From assembly GCA_051294375.1 (NCBI GenBank), contig CM119268.1, positions 9,126,718-9,190,717 of the forward strand: a stretch of 64,000 nt of DNA, in the 5' to 3' direction. Shown piece by piece: positions 1 to 11,718 of the stretch (positions are counted from its first letter, which is position 1; every line of letters begins with the position of its first letter). The notes below the pieces were generated by a model, which did not search any database, was not told where the DNA came from, and saw only the letters and a list, made by a program, of their open reading frames with translations. Both the position numbers and the translations under genes were made by a program. This stretch comes from Paraspadella gotoi. Taxonomy: Eukaryota; Chaetognatha.

Positions 1-2655
1 TATTCTCTTTCATAATCTCTTGTGTGACACCTCACCGCAATCACCCGCAATTTTTCGTCATAAATGTTTTCTTGCATTCATCTTAGTTTCTCGCGTCACA
101 GTTTTCTCTTAAAAACTTTCACTCTCTCGCTATCGGCCGCTCTCAGTGAGAGTCTCACGCTGTCAAACTTTCACTCTCACATCCTCCCACACCTTGGAGG
201 CGGCTTCGAACCGTCCCTCTCGGTTCTCGTGATCGATTCCCATAAGTTTGATGATTGACGTCGCTTCTGCCAGAAGATCGAACACCATGTTGTATCTGGA
301 AAAAAGAAAAATTTATTCATTCTATCTTTCTCTCTCTCTCTCTCNNNNNNNNNNNNNNNNNNNNNNNNNNNNNNNNNNNNNNNNNNNNNNNNNNNNNNNN
401 NNNNNNNNNNNNNNNNNNNNNNNNNNNNNNNNNNNNNNNNNNNNNNNNNNNNNNNNNNNNNNNNNNNNNNNNNNNNNNNNNNNNNNNNNNNNNNNNNNNN
501 NNNNNNNNNNNNNNNNNNNNNNNNNNNNNNNNNNNNTTTTTTTTTTTGAAAAGTTTTTACGAAATCAAATTCCATTTCATCGCTTTATCATTACAGTTTT
601 CCCCCCAACTCACATTACGTTTCACATCTCAATCATAACATTTCAACTCTCTTTCATCAACATTCATTTCCTCGTCAGTCATTGGTGCTAAGCTCCACCA
701 ATCAGGATCTGTTAAACCATCCCATTCCCTCCAACCGCCGCCCACTTTTAGATTCTCAATCCTCTCGTCACGTCTTAAATTTTGAACCCGACTATCACAA
801 AAAATGTGACCCGATCCCGATTTTTCGCCCACAGATTCCATCCAGAATCCAACCGGATTCCATTCCTTTTCTCAAATTCCCACTGGAATCGAAAGAGCAA
901 ATTTTTTTGGGGGTCTCCCACCCAAAATCGCGATTCAAACTCAGACCGACTTCATGAAAAAACATTAAAGAAAACAACCCAACGTTCAAAGACTACCATC
1001 CGCCTTACTTTTCCGCCAGGTTTTCTAAAAGCGACCCATCTTAGCTTAAATTTAAAATTAAGTAAGTTTTTTTTAAAAATAAGATGAGGTTACAAATTAA
1101 TGAAAAGATTTATGGTTATGGATTAAATTCAGTGGTTTGATTATGAATTCCGTTAAAAATTTGGTTAAAGATTAGTTTAGGGAATAGATTCAAGGGTTAA
1201 GGGATTAAGTTAGGGATTTAAGTTAAAGATTAGACCTACGGACTAGATTAACCTTATGTTTTAAGATGGCAGTTACTAATTGGGTTGGATATTTATTTAA
1301 AACAATAACAAGAGTCGAAACATGTCCTAGCTCTCAGATTACATTGTTGTTAAAACGAAATTTTCGTTAATTCTTTAAAGTTAAATATTTAAATTAAAAT
1401 TAAGTAATTAGGAATGAAAATAGGTCACTTTCGTAAAATAGTGCCCACTTCTCTAGCGCCAAACACTTTCCCCCCCCCCAATACTCCCGTTTTTTTTCGA
1501 CCGGTGGGCGGCGTGTTTTTTCTCTCGCGTCAAAACAAACCATCGAAACTTTGAAAAATGGTGACGACGTCGTCGTCGTCGTAGTCGTCGTCGTCGTCGT
1601 AGTCGTCGTCGTCGTCGTCGTATTCGTCACGGTCGTCGTGATTGTCGTCGTCGTTTTCCTTGACTCACACCGATTCTAATACCAGTTTTTGGCATCGACC
1701 GACGCTTTTTCTCTCGTTAATCAAAAAATGGGAAACTGATTTTTTTTCCCCTTTTTTTTTATTTTAAGAGTTTTGTGTCCTTCTTTCTTTNNNNNNNNNN
1801 NNNNNNNNNNNNNNNNNNNNNNNNNNNNNNNNNNNNNNNNNNNNNNNNNNNNNNNNNNNNNNNNNNNNNNNNNNNNNNNNNNNNNNNNNNNNNNNNNNNN
1901 NNNNNNNNNNNNNNNNNNNNNNNNNNNNNNNNNNNNNNNNNNNNNNNNNNNNNNNNNNNNNNNNNNNNNNNNNNNNNNNNNNNNNNNNNNNNNNNNNNNN
2001 NNNNNNNNNNNNNNNNNNNNNNNNNNNNNNNNNNNNNNNNNNNNNNNNNNNNNNNNNNNNNNNNNNNNNNNNNNNNNNNNNNNNNNNNNNNNNNNNNNNN
2101 NNNNNNNNNCGTAGACCAAAACAAGAAAACAAAAGAGAAACAAGAAAACAAAAGAGAATCGGCGTCGGAGCGAAAACGAAGATACGAAAATCTGACGAAG
2201 CGTAAGACAAAAACTGGGATTTGCATTTCCGGCGTCGCGGCGAAAGATACGGCGCCATCTCGGCGCCCCTAATTTATTTAGGAGACAAGAAATTTTCCGA
2301 GTTAAACCTTTTTTTCCTCTCATCGGTTTAAATTTCGTTGAAATTTTAGGATCGCTGAAAATCAGAAATCCCGTTCGAAAATAGCGAGAAACTTTTTCCC
2401 ACGATTGCGAGCAAGGGATCCCTTATCGAATTAAGCGATAATTTGGGTAGTAGCGATCTTTTGCAATTTTCTAAGCCTGAATATTTTTCGTAATCATCAG
2501 GAATTAATTTAATTAATAAAATTGACCCAAAAGTTCCGACTGGTTATAAAACTGAAATTAACAACCGACACAACTTGAAACTTTCTATTCCCCTGCTTTC
2601 AAAAGCCTCCTGAACTTTGAATCACCCCGAGGACCGGTCTCAACATCCTGAAGAC
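1..2655. other. AT-rich low-complexity region without a supported gene
   Basis: This stretch holds pyrimidine-rich sequence, a (TC)n run entering the gap at 345-536, a (GTC)n array near 1.6 kb and the gap at 1791-2109. Open frames here are short or run through N. I see no convincing exon. The region 1030-1400 is plain AT-rich sequence with loose repeats of 'ggattaa'/'gggttaa' type words. Confidence 0.6.
1565..1655. repeat. (GTC)n trinucleotide microsatellite, interrupted
   Basis: About 90 bases of GTC/GAC trinucleotide interrupted by GTA units. It is one of roughly ten (GAC/GTC)n arrays in the window (about 3.2, 8.15, 9.3, 9.45, 10.0, 56.95, 62.9, 63.6, 63.9 kb). The minus-strand frame reads poly-Thr and is not taken as a gene. 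Confidence 0.9.
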
Positions 2656-2659
2656 TCAC

Positions 2660-2770
2660 TTGGCCATCCTCAACGCCTCCACGCCCTCCTTGATGGCGTC
2701 GAGATCGAGCGAGACTTTGCGGACAACGTCGTCGACGAAGAAGTCGCGCCCGATGCTGTTCACGGCCGTA
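2660..2770 (-). CDS. Candidate coding exon, unknown protein (36 codons plus one base)
   Basis: Read on the minus strand, a pyrimidine tract ending TCTCTCTCACAG (splice acceptor) leads into an open frame of 36 codons. It contains NSIGRDFFVDDVVRKVSLDL followed by DAIKEGVEALRMAK. The frame reaches either a TGA stop at 2656-2658 or a strong donor, CCAA followed by GTGAGT. The amphipathic, charged composition and codon use look like real coding sequence, unlike the surrounding repeats. The upstream intron disappears into the gap at 2783-2994. I do not recognise the family. Whether it is a terminal or internal exon is undecided. Confidence 0.45.
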
Positions 2771-3876
2771 CTGTGAGAGAGANNNNNNNNNNNNNNNNNN
2801 NNNNNNNNNNNNNNNNNNNNNNNNNNNNNNNNNNNNNNNNNNNNNNNNNNNNNNNNNNNNNNNNNNNNNNNNNNNNNNNNNNNNNNNNNNNNNNNNNNNN
2901 NNNNNNNNNNNNNNNNNNNNNNNNNNNNNNNNNNNNNNNNNNNNNNNNNNNNNNNNNNNNNNNNNNNNNNNNNNNNNNNNNNNNNNNNNNNNNNTTTTTT
3001 TTTTTTATTCTCAGTTTTTAACGATGTTTAACTATAAAAAAATGGAAAGGAATTCATTAATCATTTTATCGAACGACTTTCATCTCCAGTCAGATATCAG
3101 TTTTTGTCATCTTCAGGTCGTAATGATCGAACAAGCTGGGGGTCATTGACATCTAAGTGTTGACGGCATCAGTTGCGATTCTTTTTGTTTATTGTCGACA
3201 TCGACGTCGTCGTCGTCGTCGTCGTCATTCGAATTCCACTTTTTTTTCTTCTCCTCTATTTTCGCTTCATAAAATTTTTATTCCGTGTCTCGAGGTCACG
3301 TGATCAACGTAGGCGGCGCCAGGAGTTCGTCTCTGGCAAAAACAAAAATATCCACAAAAAAAAGAAACAAGAACAAGGAGAAATGAAAAAAGAGGCAATT
3401 TTTATGTCGCGATGTTGTGACGGCGATGACGAGTCTCCAAGAAAATACTGAGCGTGAAAAATTAAAAAGTCTTCCCGCGAAAGAGATACAAATTGATGTG
3501 TCGAGAAGACATTAAATATACAGGGAGAGGGAGGCTTTTTGGCAACGGCCCACGGGGCGTGGAACATGGAAAAAGCATGAAAAGACGTCCGGTCCCATCC
3601 CAGTTTCGAGCGAGTCCAAGTAACGACGTTGGGCGCGTAACAAACGAGAAATCTAATTCTGAAAAATAATTATCAAAAATATTCTTTTAAAAAACGAAAG
3701 ACGTTCTCCTCATATCAAATATTTTAACGCATTAAATGGATTATTAATTAATAAAATTAAAACGAACCTCTCGTTAACGATAATCGTGAATTCGCGTAAG
3801 GCAGCAGTTTATTGATCAATTCTCTTTTCTCATTTAGTAGATAAGAATTATATAAAAAAAAAGCCAGGTCGCTCAC

Positions 3877-3918
3877 CTTCTCGGAAAGGCCTCTGAGAAA
3901 GTCGGGGTTAATGTCCAT
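3877..3918 (-). CDS. Possible first coding exon (MDINPDFLRGLSEK)
   Basis: On the minus strand an ATG at 3918 opens a 14-codon frame, MDINPDFLRGLSEK, that ends exactly at a good splice donor (GAGAAG then GTGAGC). An ATTGG (CCAAT) word lies just upstream. It could be the first coding exon of the gene whose later exon is at 2660-2770. The phases do not join directly (this exon ends in phase 0, the other needs phase 2), so at least one more exon would be needed, perhaps inside the gap at 2783-2994. It is short, so chance is a real alternative. Confidence 0.3.
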
Positions 3919-4440
3919 TATCCAATCACGAAACCTAACCGGTTGTTTAATATTTAATGATTAATACTTAATTTTTNNNNNNNNNNNNNNNNNNNNNNNN
4001 NNNNNNNNNNNNNNNNNNNNNNNNNNNNNNNNNNNNNNNNNNNNNNNNNNNNNNNNNNNNNNNNNNNNNNNNNNNNNNNNNNNNNNNNNNNNNNNNNNNN
4101 NNNNNNNNNNNNNNNNNNNNNNNNNNNNNNNNNNNNNNNNNNNNNNNNNNNNNNNNNNNNNNNNNNNNNNNNNNNNNNNNNNNNNNNNNNNNNNNNNNNN
4201 NNNNNNNNNNNNNNNNNNNNNNNNNNNNNNNNNNNNNNNNNNNNNNNNNNNNNNNNNNNNNNNNNNNNNNNNNNNNNNNNNNNNNNNNNNNNNNNNNNNN
4301 NNNNNNNNNNNNNNNNNNNNNNNNNNNNNNNNNNNNNNNNNGAGAGAGAGAGAGAGAGAGAGAGAGATGATCAACCGCAGGTGGTCTTGGAAATGAAGCT
4401 TTGTGACGTCATCCATAACGTCATTCTCCTGTCATCGACC

Positions 4441-4880
4441 TTACTTCCGGCGGCGCCATAGCTGACAGCGCCCCATCTGGGCGCGTCCATCTGCTGATGT
4501 CCCTCTTTGGCTCGCCCTCACTGACAACACAATCTTTGGCGGTGCCATCGCTGTTTGTGCCATCTTTAGCGGTGCCATTGCTGACTGTGCCATCGTTGGA
4601 GGCGCCCTCGCTGACTGATCTATCTTTGGCGTCCCCCATACAAACTTTGGCGCCACCATAGCTGACATCGACATCTTTGGCGGTTCCAACGCTGCTCTTT
4701 GGCGACGCCCTAGCTGACAATGCCATTTTTGGCGATGCCATCGCTAAGAGTGTCATCTTTGGCGGTGCCATTGCTGACAGTTCCCTCTTTAGTGGTGCCA
4801 TTGCTGACTCTGACATCATTGGCGGCGCCCTCGCTGACATCGCCATCTTTTGCGATGCCATCGCTAATGGCGGCATTACT
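4441..4880. repeat. 30-bp minisatellite, about 15 degenerate units
   Basis: The sequence repeats a 30-base unit of the form atctttggcggtgccatcgc followed by tgacagtgcc, with substitutions between units. Because 30 is a multiple of three, both strands stay open. The plus strand reads a decapeptide like IFGGAIADSA (4677-4928) and the minus strand reads one like MAPPKMALSA. Plus-strand pentads of type A-I-x-x-x loosely recall pentapeptide repeats, but no start, splice context or flanking domain supports translation. Indels split the frame near 4620-4690. I treat it as a VNTR. Confidence 0.8.
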
Positions 4881-5384
4881 AGTTATTTGTGCCGCCGTCG
4901 ATTTGTGCCATTTCTGATGATGCTGTAGAAGATCGTTCCATAGTTTTCGGCGCCATTTCTCGATTATTTCGATATCGTTCGAAGTCTCGAAAAAGTTTTT
5001 CTCTTCAAAAGCAGAAAATAATGAAAAATATTAAGTGAGAAAAGATTTTATATCCGGACTGAGTCCAGACTGAACGAAGTAAAAAAAAAAAGCCACGAGG
5101 AAACTATTATTCACCAAAATTTCGATTAAAAAAATCCCTTTAAGAATCAGGCTTTCACTTTTTTTTTCAAACAAAACAAAACAATTTGATGAAAAATTAT
5201 GCGCAAAAACGAAGAAAATGGGCGCCATTACAAAGATATTACGTGACTTGGAAAATTAATTTGACGGGAAACTTAATTTTTCTTAAAGTTGTTTTGAAGT
5301 TATATTAAAAACCGACTGTCTTTGTTCAAAAATTCATCTTAGATATAAATTATTAATCGAACTTTGAGGTGAGTCAGAAGCCAG

Positions 5385-5530
5385 ACCCCATTGGTATTCT
5401 TCTCACCTTCCCATTGGAAGAAGCAGCGAAGGTAAGGAACCCAAACGTATTCTGATTGGCTGATCGATCGAGGTAAGGCCGCTAGAAGCAGAAGACATCA
5501 GGTCAGATCTTACGCTGTGATTGGTCCAAT
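5385..5530. promoter_or_regulatory. Cluster of four CCAAT/ATTGG boxes, possible promoter
   Basis: Four CCAAT-type words fall within about 145 bases: ccattgg near 5388 and again near 5413, gattggctgat near 5455 and gattggtcc near 5519. Such clustering is typical of NF-Y-type promoters. No confident first exon was found on either side (the gap at 5699-6283 starts 170 bases away), so the target gene is unknown. This is an inference from motif density only. Confidence 0.25.
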
Positions 5531-6363
5531 TTTCTTGATTTTGATTATAATTCGTCGGAAAAACCTTTACGTCCGCTCGGTTTATTTCGAAACTTGTTTT
5601 GAGTTTTCTATGACCTCTATTTCCTTTTTTTTCTTCAGATTTTGCGTTCTTATTTAATTTAATTTAATTTAATATTTTTTTTACTACCCGTTTTTTTTNN
5701 NNNNNNNNNNNNNNNNNNNNNNNNNNNNNNNNNNNNNNNNNNNNNNNNNNNNNNNNNNNNNNNNNNNNNNNNNNNNNNNNNNNNNNNNNNNNNNNNNNNN
5801 NNNNNNNNNNNNNNNNNNNNNNNNNNNNNNNNNNNNNNNNNNNNNNNNNNNNNNNNNNNNNNNNNNNNNNNNNNNNNNNNNNNNNNNNNNNNNNNNNNNN
5901 NNNNNNNNNNNNNNNNNNNNNNNNNNNNNNNNNNNNNNNNNNNNNNNNNNNNNNNNNNNNNNNNNNNNNNNNNNNNNNNNNNNNNNNNNNNNNNNNNNNN
6001 NNNNNNNNNNNNNNNNNNNNNNNNNNNNNNNNNNNNNNNNNNNNNNNNNNNNNNNNNNNNNNNNNNNNNNNNNNNNNNNNNNNNNNNNNNNNNNNNNNNN
6101 NNNNNNNNNNNNNNNNNNNNNNNNNNNNNNNNNNNNNNNNNNNNNNNNNNNNNNNNNNNNNNNNNNNNNNNNNNNNNNNNNNNNNNNNNNNNNNNNNNNN
6201 NNNNNNNNNNNNNNNNNNNNNNNNNNNNNNNNNNNNNNNNNNNNNNNNNNNNNNNNNNNNNNNNNNNNNNNNNNNNNNNNNNNTTTCTTTCAAATAAAAG
6301 TCACCAGAAATTGCTTCTCTCAGATCTGAACTTCGATTTTTTTTCCTCCCATCTCCGTTTTGT

Positions 6364-6440
6364 TCCTTTCCTTTCCTTTCCTTTCCTTTCCTTTCCTTTC
6401 CTTTCCTTTCCTTTCCTTTCCTTTCCTTTCCTTTCCTTTC
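6364..6440. repeat. (CCTTT)n pentanucleotide microsatellite
   Basis: About 15 perfect CCTTT units followed by degenerate CTTTT variants to about 6540. A related (TTTTC)n run lies at 6676-6735. The open frames here are only products of the repeat. Confidence 0.95.
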
Positions 6441-6675
6441 ATTTCCTTTCCTTTCCATTTTCTACCATCTCCTTTTCTTTTCTTTTCTTTTCTTTCCATT
6501 CCATTCCTTTTCTTCTTTCTCTTTTCCTTTCCTTTTCCTCCAGTCTGGTCTCCCTAGTAAAGACTCTTTTCTTTCCTCCCCGAAAACCATCGATCGAATG
6601 TCGCAGTTCGACTCCATTTTTCTCGAATCCTCGAAACGACTAATCTTTGTATACATTTAGAGTCGACTCCGGTGT

Positions 6676-6701
6676 AATCTTTCTTTTCTTTTCTTTTCTT
6701 T

Positions 6702-6732
<31 letters not shown>

Positions 6733-6735
6733 GTG
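6676..6735. repeat. (TTTTC)n pentanucleotide microsatellite
   Basis: Near-perfect TTTTC units with a short A/T interruption. The sequence from 6740 to 7140 is AT-rich with no supported gene. Confidence 0.9.
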
Positions 6736-7138
6736 CCAATTCATTTATTTCGTTCTATTTTTTTTACCCTCTTTTATTTAAATTAATATCGTTTTTTATG
6801 ATTTTTTCTTAGATCTTTTACACATTTAAAGTATCATTGGTTATATATAAGTATCATTGTATTGGCCCAGATAACGATAAACGATTACAGGCCTTTCTAT
6901 CTTTTTTATTCTTTTTTTTTCTTGTAAAATTGAGGATCGGAGGTTAAGTTTGGGTTAAATGGAACACAGTCTCGTACGCTTTGGAAAATGAATCCAAACG
7001 CTATTGAAGGCGAAAACCATTTGTTTACTTTTCCAACGGCGATTAAACCACTTTTGTTTATATATTTACTCTTTGTTTACTTTAGACGCCAAATTAAAAT
7101 GGAAGACGTGCGTCTTCATTTTTCTTAAACTAAAAGGT

Positions 7139-7143
<5 letters not shown>

Positions 7144-7210
<67 letters not shown>
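7144..7210. repeat. (GA)n microsatellite
   Basis: Uninterrupted GA dinucleotide of 67 bases, followed by decaying gagac/gaaac words to about 7370. The Arg-Glu reading frame is an artefact of the repeat. Confidence 0.95.
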
Positions 7211-7213
<3 letters not shown>

Positions 7214-7899
7214 GAAAGGCAGAGAAACAGAGAGACAAACAGGCAAAACAGTCAGATAAAAAGCCACAGATAGACTGATTAATGATTGACAGAGTGGCGG
7301 AATGGCACAGAGTCATAGAAACAGAAAAAGGTAGAGCGTCGAATAGAAAGAGAGACAGAGAGACACCCAGACATCTAGGCCCGCCTGCGACTCGTCAAAC
7401 TCCGCCGGAGACGTCAGAGGAAAAATGACGTTTGAAGATTCATCGTCTCTTCGAGGAAAATCATCTCATCTTTTTATCTCTTCTGTCTCTTTTTGGAATA
7501 AATTCATTTTATTACTAATCTCCGTTTACAGATCAATATCTAAAATAAATCAGCTTTCCATATAAAGAATCCTTAATGTTTAACAAACAAAAAACAAAAA
7601 AGAGCCTTAAATTTAAAGAGGATCAAAGAATTTTACATTTTCTTATTTCACTTCTTAACNNNNNNNNNNNNNNNNNNNNNNNNNNNNNNNNNNNNNNNNN
7701 NNNNNNNNNNNNNNNNNNNNNNNNNNNNNNNNNNNNNNNNNNNNNNNNNNNNNNNNNNNNNNNNNNNNNNNNNNNNNNNNNNNNNNNNNNNNNNNNNNNN
7801 NNNNNNNNNNNNNNNNNNNNNNNNNNNNNNNNNNNNNNNNNNNNNNNNNNNNNNNNNNNNNNNNATTGATAGGGAAGCCAGGTACTCTGGGAGTGAATA

Positions 7900-8020
7900 A
7901 GCGAAACTGTGAGAGAGTCTTGATTGAAAACCTGCTATGTCATTATCTTGTAAGGGCGAAGAGGTCTTAAACCACCAAAGCCTGTCCAAAGTCAGGGGCA
8001 AGATATCTTATTTATTAAAT
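7900..8020 (+). repeat. Dispersed repeat D, copy 1
   Basis: Words such as gtcattatcttgtaag, aaagtcaggggcaagata and atttattaaat occur here in the same order as at 48105-48195. The segment aaagtNaggggcaagatag also occurs, inverted, at the edge of SINE-B near 36590. It is a short dispersed repeat, probably the tail of a SINE family. The left part is cut by the gap at 7660-7864. Confidence 0.6.
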
Positions 8021-8151
8021 GAATGGATACTTTTTATATTGGTTGTACCAATTTCATACGTATATATAACTTTCTTTAATTTTCGGGATTTCCTGTTAAC
8101 CCTTGACACGATTCCGAATTTTCTGCCGAACATCAGACCACAACAAAAAAC

Positions 8152-8152
<1 letters not shown>

Positions 8153-8192
<40 letters not shown>
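8153..8192. repeat. (GTC)n microsatellite
   Basis: Thirteen uninterrupted GTC units. The poly-Ser, poly-Arg and poly-Asp frames across it are not taken as genes. Confidence 0.95.
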
Positions 8193-8335
8193 GATTCTGG
8201 TCTTTGGCGTCGCCAATGGACGGCAATTTTTAGAAATTCTTCTCTGCTTCGACGTCCAATTTCTCCAAAAGAAGAAAAAAAAAAGTTGGCGATTGGATTT
8301 TTATTGCGTTTTTTGGCTCCCAACGTCTCTCATAG

Positions 8336-8500
8336 TTCAACGGCGCCCATTCATCGCCGATCGTTCAGCGGCGACCATTCAGCAACACTCAATGAACCCA
8401 TTCAACGGCGCCAATTCATCGTTCAGCGGCGACGATTCAGCAACACCCAATGAACCCATTCAACGGCGACCATTTATACAGGCGCTCATTCAGCGGTGTC
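8336..8500. repeat. Tandem repeat of about 60 bp, 2.5 units
   Basis: Units begin ttcaacggcg, contain gttcagcggcgac and cattcagcaacac, and end caatgaaccca. Two nearly full units and a partial third are visible. The shorter word ttcaNcggcg recurs inside each unit. Confidence 0.75.
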
Positions 8501-9123
8501 CCTACCGGAACGTCCATTTGACAGCGCGCATTCATTTCGCCGCATTCAGAAAGAGATCATACATTCACCACATCACTTATCACTGAGGGTCATCGAATCG
8601 GTCGCAAACACTGATAGATCCTATCAGTTATCTTGTCCATAGTCGCTTTCACCCTTTTATATCGTTCATCCAAAGCGTTTCTGACTAAGCTAAGCTCGCT
8701 TTAACATAAAATATCTGTCATTGAAATATATATATAATCGGTTGTAACCTTTCATTTTAGCAGCTTCTTACTTTCTCATTTCACGGTCCGCTCTGTCACC
8801 CCATTTTCACTCTCTCACTCTGTTACTCATTCGCCCATTTCCTCACTCCACTTATTCGCTCACTCACTCACTAACTCACTATGTCACCCACTCATTCANN
8901 NNNNNNNNNNNNNNNNNNNNNNNNNNNNNNNNNNNNNNNNNNNNNNNNNNNNNNNNNNNNNNNNNNNNNNNNNNNNNNNNNNNNNNNNNNNNNNNNNNNN
9001 NNNNNNNNNNNNNNNNNNNNNNNNNNNNNNNNNNNNNNNNNNNNNNNNNNNNNNNNNNNNNNNNNNNNNNNNNNNNNNNNNNNNNNNNNNNNNNNNNNNN
9101 NNNNNNNNNNNNNNNNNNNNNNN

Positions 9124-9261
9124 TCGTTACTATTTCGATTTTCGGTTCCATCTCAGTCTCGACCGACGGCGATTCCATTTTGGCATCGACGTCTCCCTTC
9201 TCGATCGAATTCGATGGAATCGCTTTGGCTTCCGACTTTGGAGACGCGAGCCTTTCGTTTC
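9124..9261 (-). CDS. Candidate coding exon, truncated by gap
   Basis: On the minus strand, TTGCCAG (possible acceptor) is followed by 46 open codons reading NERLASPKSEAKAIPSNSIE then KGDVDAKMESPSVETEMEPK. The frame runs into the gap at 8899-9123. The composition is hydrophilic, rich in Ser, Pro, Glu and Lys, as in a disordered linker, and codon use is not repetitive. Upstream on the minus strand is a (GTC)n array. No family recognised. A non-coding origin is possible because only one end is visible. Confidence 0.35.
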
Positions 9262-9286
9262 CTGGCAACGGATTGGTTGACGATTG

Positions 9287-9440
9287 GCGACGACGACGAC
9301 GACGACGACGACGATCACGACGTTTAATATAGTTGATTAATTTAACCGTGGATATTTAAATAGTCATCGCTAAAACAGCGAAATTTTATATAAAAGAATT
9401 GACAAAAACAACATAATTAAACGATAACATAGAAGACGAC

Positions 9441-9473
<33 letters not shown>

Positions 9474-9525
9474 GAAGACGACGACGACGACGACGACGAC
9501 GACGACCACGACGACGACGATGAAA
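9287..9525. repeat. Two (GAC)n/(GAT)n arrays
   Basis: A (GAC)n run at 9287-9315 and a compound (GAT)n-(GAC)n run at about 9435-9520, separated by AT-rich DNA. Poly-Val, poly-Ser and poly-His frames cross them but have no ATG or splice context I can support. Confidence 0.9.
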
Positions 9526-10290
9526 ACCGATATTTTGGAGCGGAATTCCTTCTGTGTTGAATAAATGACGTTTTTGTGAGCGGCCAAACACCGATTGACG
9601 TCAAAGACGAAGATGGCGTAAAGATTGACCTTGTTGGCGCTGATGATTTTGATAAGAATTGATAAGAATATATGACATTAATGATTTCCCTGAGGATGGT
9701 TGGTTGGAGGCCGATTTTCAGCCTTACCTTTTTTTTGATCAACGAAGCATAATTCCAAGTGTGGACATTTTGGACAATTTTGTCCAATTTGGACAAAATT
9801 ACTTGTTTTAATAACTGATACAGTTTAATAATTGATTTTTACCTTTCTAATCGTCCTTATTTCGATAGTTCCTCATGCGTTTGTCCCTCTTTCGATCCNN
9901 NNNNNNNNNNNNNNNNNNNNNNNNNNNNNNNNNNNNNNNNNNNNNNNNNNNNNNNNNNNNNNNNNNNNNNNNNNNNNNNNNNNNNNNNNNNNNNNNNNNN
10001 NNNNNNNNACGACGACGACGACGACGACGACGACGACTAAGAAAACGACGACGTCATAACCTCGGACTCCAAACCTCATCAATCAACGACGATCCACGTA
10101 AGAATAATAAGGGCGCCAACGATGAGGCCGCCGCATCCTCCGCCGCCGACGCAGCCGCTGCCGTTGCCGCCGCGGCCGCCGCGACCGTGATCCCGATTTA
10201 TGCTAATTTCCTTTCGTTCTATGGATTCTTCTTTTCTTTTGATTCTCACTCTCCTTCCGGTAATTAGTAATTACGATCCCGCGAGGGAGA
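9526..10290. other. Low-complexity interval with gap and GCC-rich stretch
   Basis: Contains the gap at 9899-10008, a (GAC)n run at 10009-10037, and a GC-rich patch at 10110-10190 with repeated gccgcc words. The patch reads poly-Ala on both strands. A donor-like CCAC-GTAAGA lies near 10096. I cannot build an exon from it. Confidence 0.5.
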
Positions 10291-11180
10291 AAGCGGAGAG
10301 AGAGAGAGAGAGAGAATAGGAGCAGAGAATTAAGTAATGCTACGGATCGCCCGTCGAAGGGAGAAGCGGAGGAGGAGAGAGGAGAGAGTGAGAAGAGAAG
10401 AGAGAGAGAAAGAGAGAGAGTAGAGCAGAGAACGAGAGATGAGAGCAGAGAGAGAGAGAGGAGAGAGAAGAGAGGGAGAAAGGATAAAGGGAGAAACGAA
10501 AAGAGAGTTCCGGGGAATGGATTGGGGATAAGACTCAGATAGATAGATAGGATAGATAGATAGAATAGAATAGATAAGATAGATAGATAGATAGATAGAG
10601 TAGATAGATACGATAGGGGATGGGATAAGACCTGTTAGAGTATGATTTAGACTAGAGAGAGAGAGAGGTGATGAAAGGATAAAGGGAAGAAACGATAAGA
10701 GAGTTCCGGGGAATGGATTGGGCAGAAAGATAGGATAGATACGAGTAGATGTAAGATAGATAGAATAGATAGGATAGATTAGATAGCATAGGATAGAAGT
10801 AGATAGATGAGGATAGATAGCATAGGATAGATAGATAGAGAGGAGTTGACAGAGACAGTGATGTGAGCCAATCCGTTATGGGATATGGAGGTAAACGAAT
10901 CTTCACCTAATCTAAGTCAAACTCATAATCTCAACTCAACTCACACTCCGATGGAGTAAATCAATTCGTGCCACAGCGAATTAAAAAAAGACGCCATCAC
11001 GTCCCAAACTCAGCATTTGGCTTCCGCCGTTTTCAAACTCGTTTAATGCCACCAGTGGTTACGCGGAACTGCCTTTCTCCCACCACGCCACCACACGATG
11101 TTGTTAAGAGAAAGAAAAGCAAGGGAGAAGAGAGAGAGAGAGAGAGTGGGAGAGAGAGAGAGAGAGAAGGAGAGAGAGAG

Positions 11181-11216
<36 letters not shown>

Positions 11217-11659
11217 GAGGAGAGAGAGAGAGAAGAGAGAAGAAGAGAGTAGAGAGAGAGTCGGTGTTGAAGGAGTGTCGTGCAAGCGAAAAACCGTCAA
11301 AGGAAAGGGACGCGATACTTTAAACTGACTATAAACTCTCTCTCATTCTCTCATCCTACTCTCTCGTCTGCTGCACTCTCTCTCTCTGCTCTCTCTCTCT
11401 CTTCTCGTCTCTCTGCTGCTCTCTCCTCATCTCTCGTCGTCTCTCTCTCCCTCCGTTTTAAAGAGAAGAAAAAAAAACGAATCATTGGAATTCTTTTTTT
11501 TTTCGCAAGCTTTTTTTTTTTTCCTTGTTTTTTTTAAGCGAAGGTTGGAATCCAGAGAACTTTTTTTTCTGGCACCCACGGTTTTTTTCCTCGCCTCCTT
11601 GCGTCCTCCTACAATATTTCTTTCTCTCTCTGCTCTCTCTTCCCTCTCTCTTCTGTCTG
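10290..11659. repeat. Purine-rich microsatellite field: (GA)n, (GATA)n
   Basis: Nearly continuous GA-rich sequence with a (GATA)n-type array at 10530-10850 and (TC)n at 11335-11660. A segment with gagttccggggaatggattgg occurs twice (near 10506 and 10692), so part is locally duplicated. No gene is supported. Confidence 0.8.
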
Positions 11660-11684
11660 NNNNNNNNNNNNNNNNNNNNNNNNN
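11660..11684. other. 25-N assembly gap inside (TC)n
   Basis: Exactly 25 N between two (TC)n runs. It has the same size as five other gaps in the window, suggesting a fixed placeholder, not a measured length. Confidence 0.9.

Positions 11685-11718
<34 letters not shown>

Noticed and set aside
3173-3451. Plus-strand frame with seven Val, similar to the FTP signal peptide
   Set aside because: It lacks an ATG (opens at TTG), has no downstream donor in frame, and the following sequence is low complexity.
4421-4876. 151-codon minus-strand frame over the 30-bp repeat
   Set aside because: Any 30-base repeat keeps frames open on both strands; the decapeptide is disrupted midway and has no start or splice context.
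5664-6458. Long frame across the gap
   Set aside because: Mostly translated N plus the (CCTTT)n repeat; carries no real sequence evidence.
7004-7316. Arg-Glu and Ser-Leu repeat frames on opposite strands
   Set aside because: Produced by (GA)n; the same applies to frames at 11.1, 13.3, 14.3, 52.3, 54.7, 57.5, 57.7, 59.6 and 60.0 kb.
9130-9318. Minus-strand poly-Val frame resembling a second (GTC)n signal peptide
   Set aside because: No ATG precedes the valines, and after the repeat this frame reads arginine-rich shadow sequence; a different frame there looks more coding.
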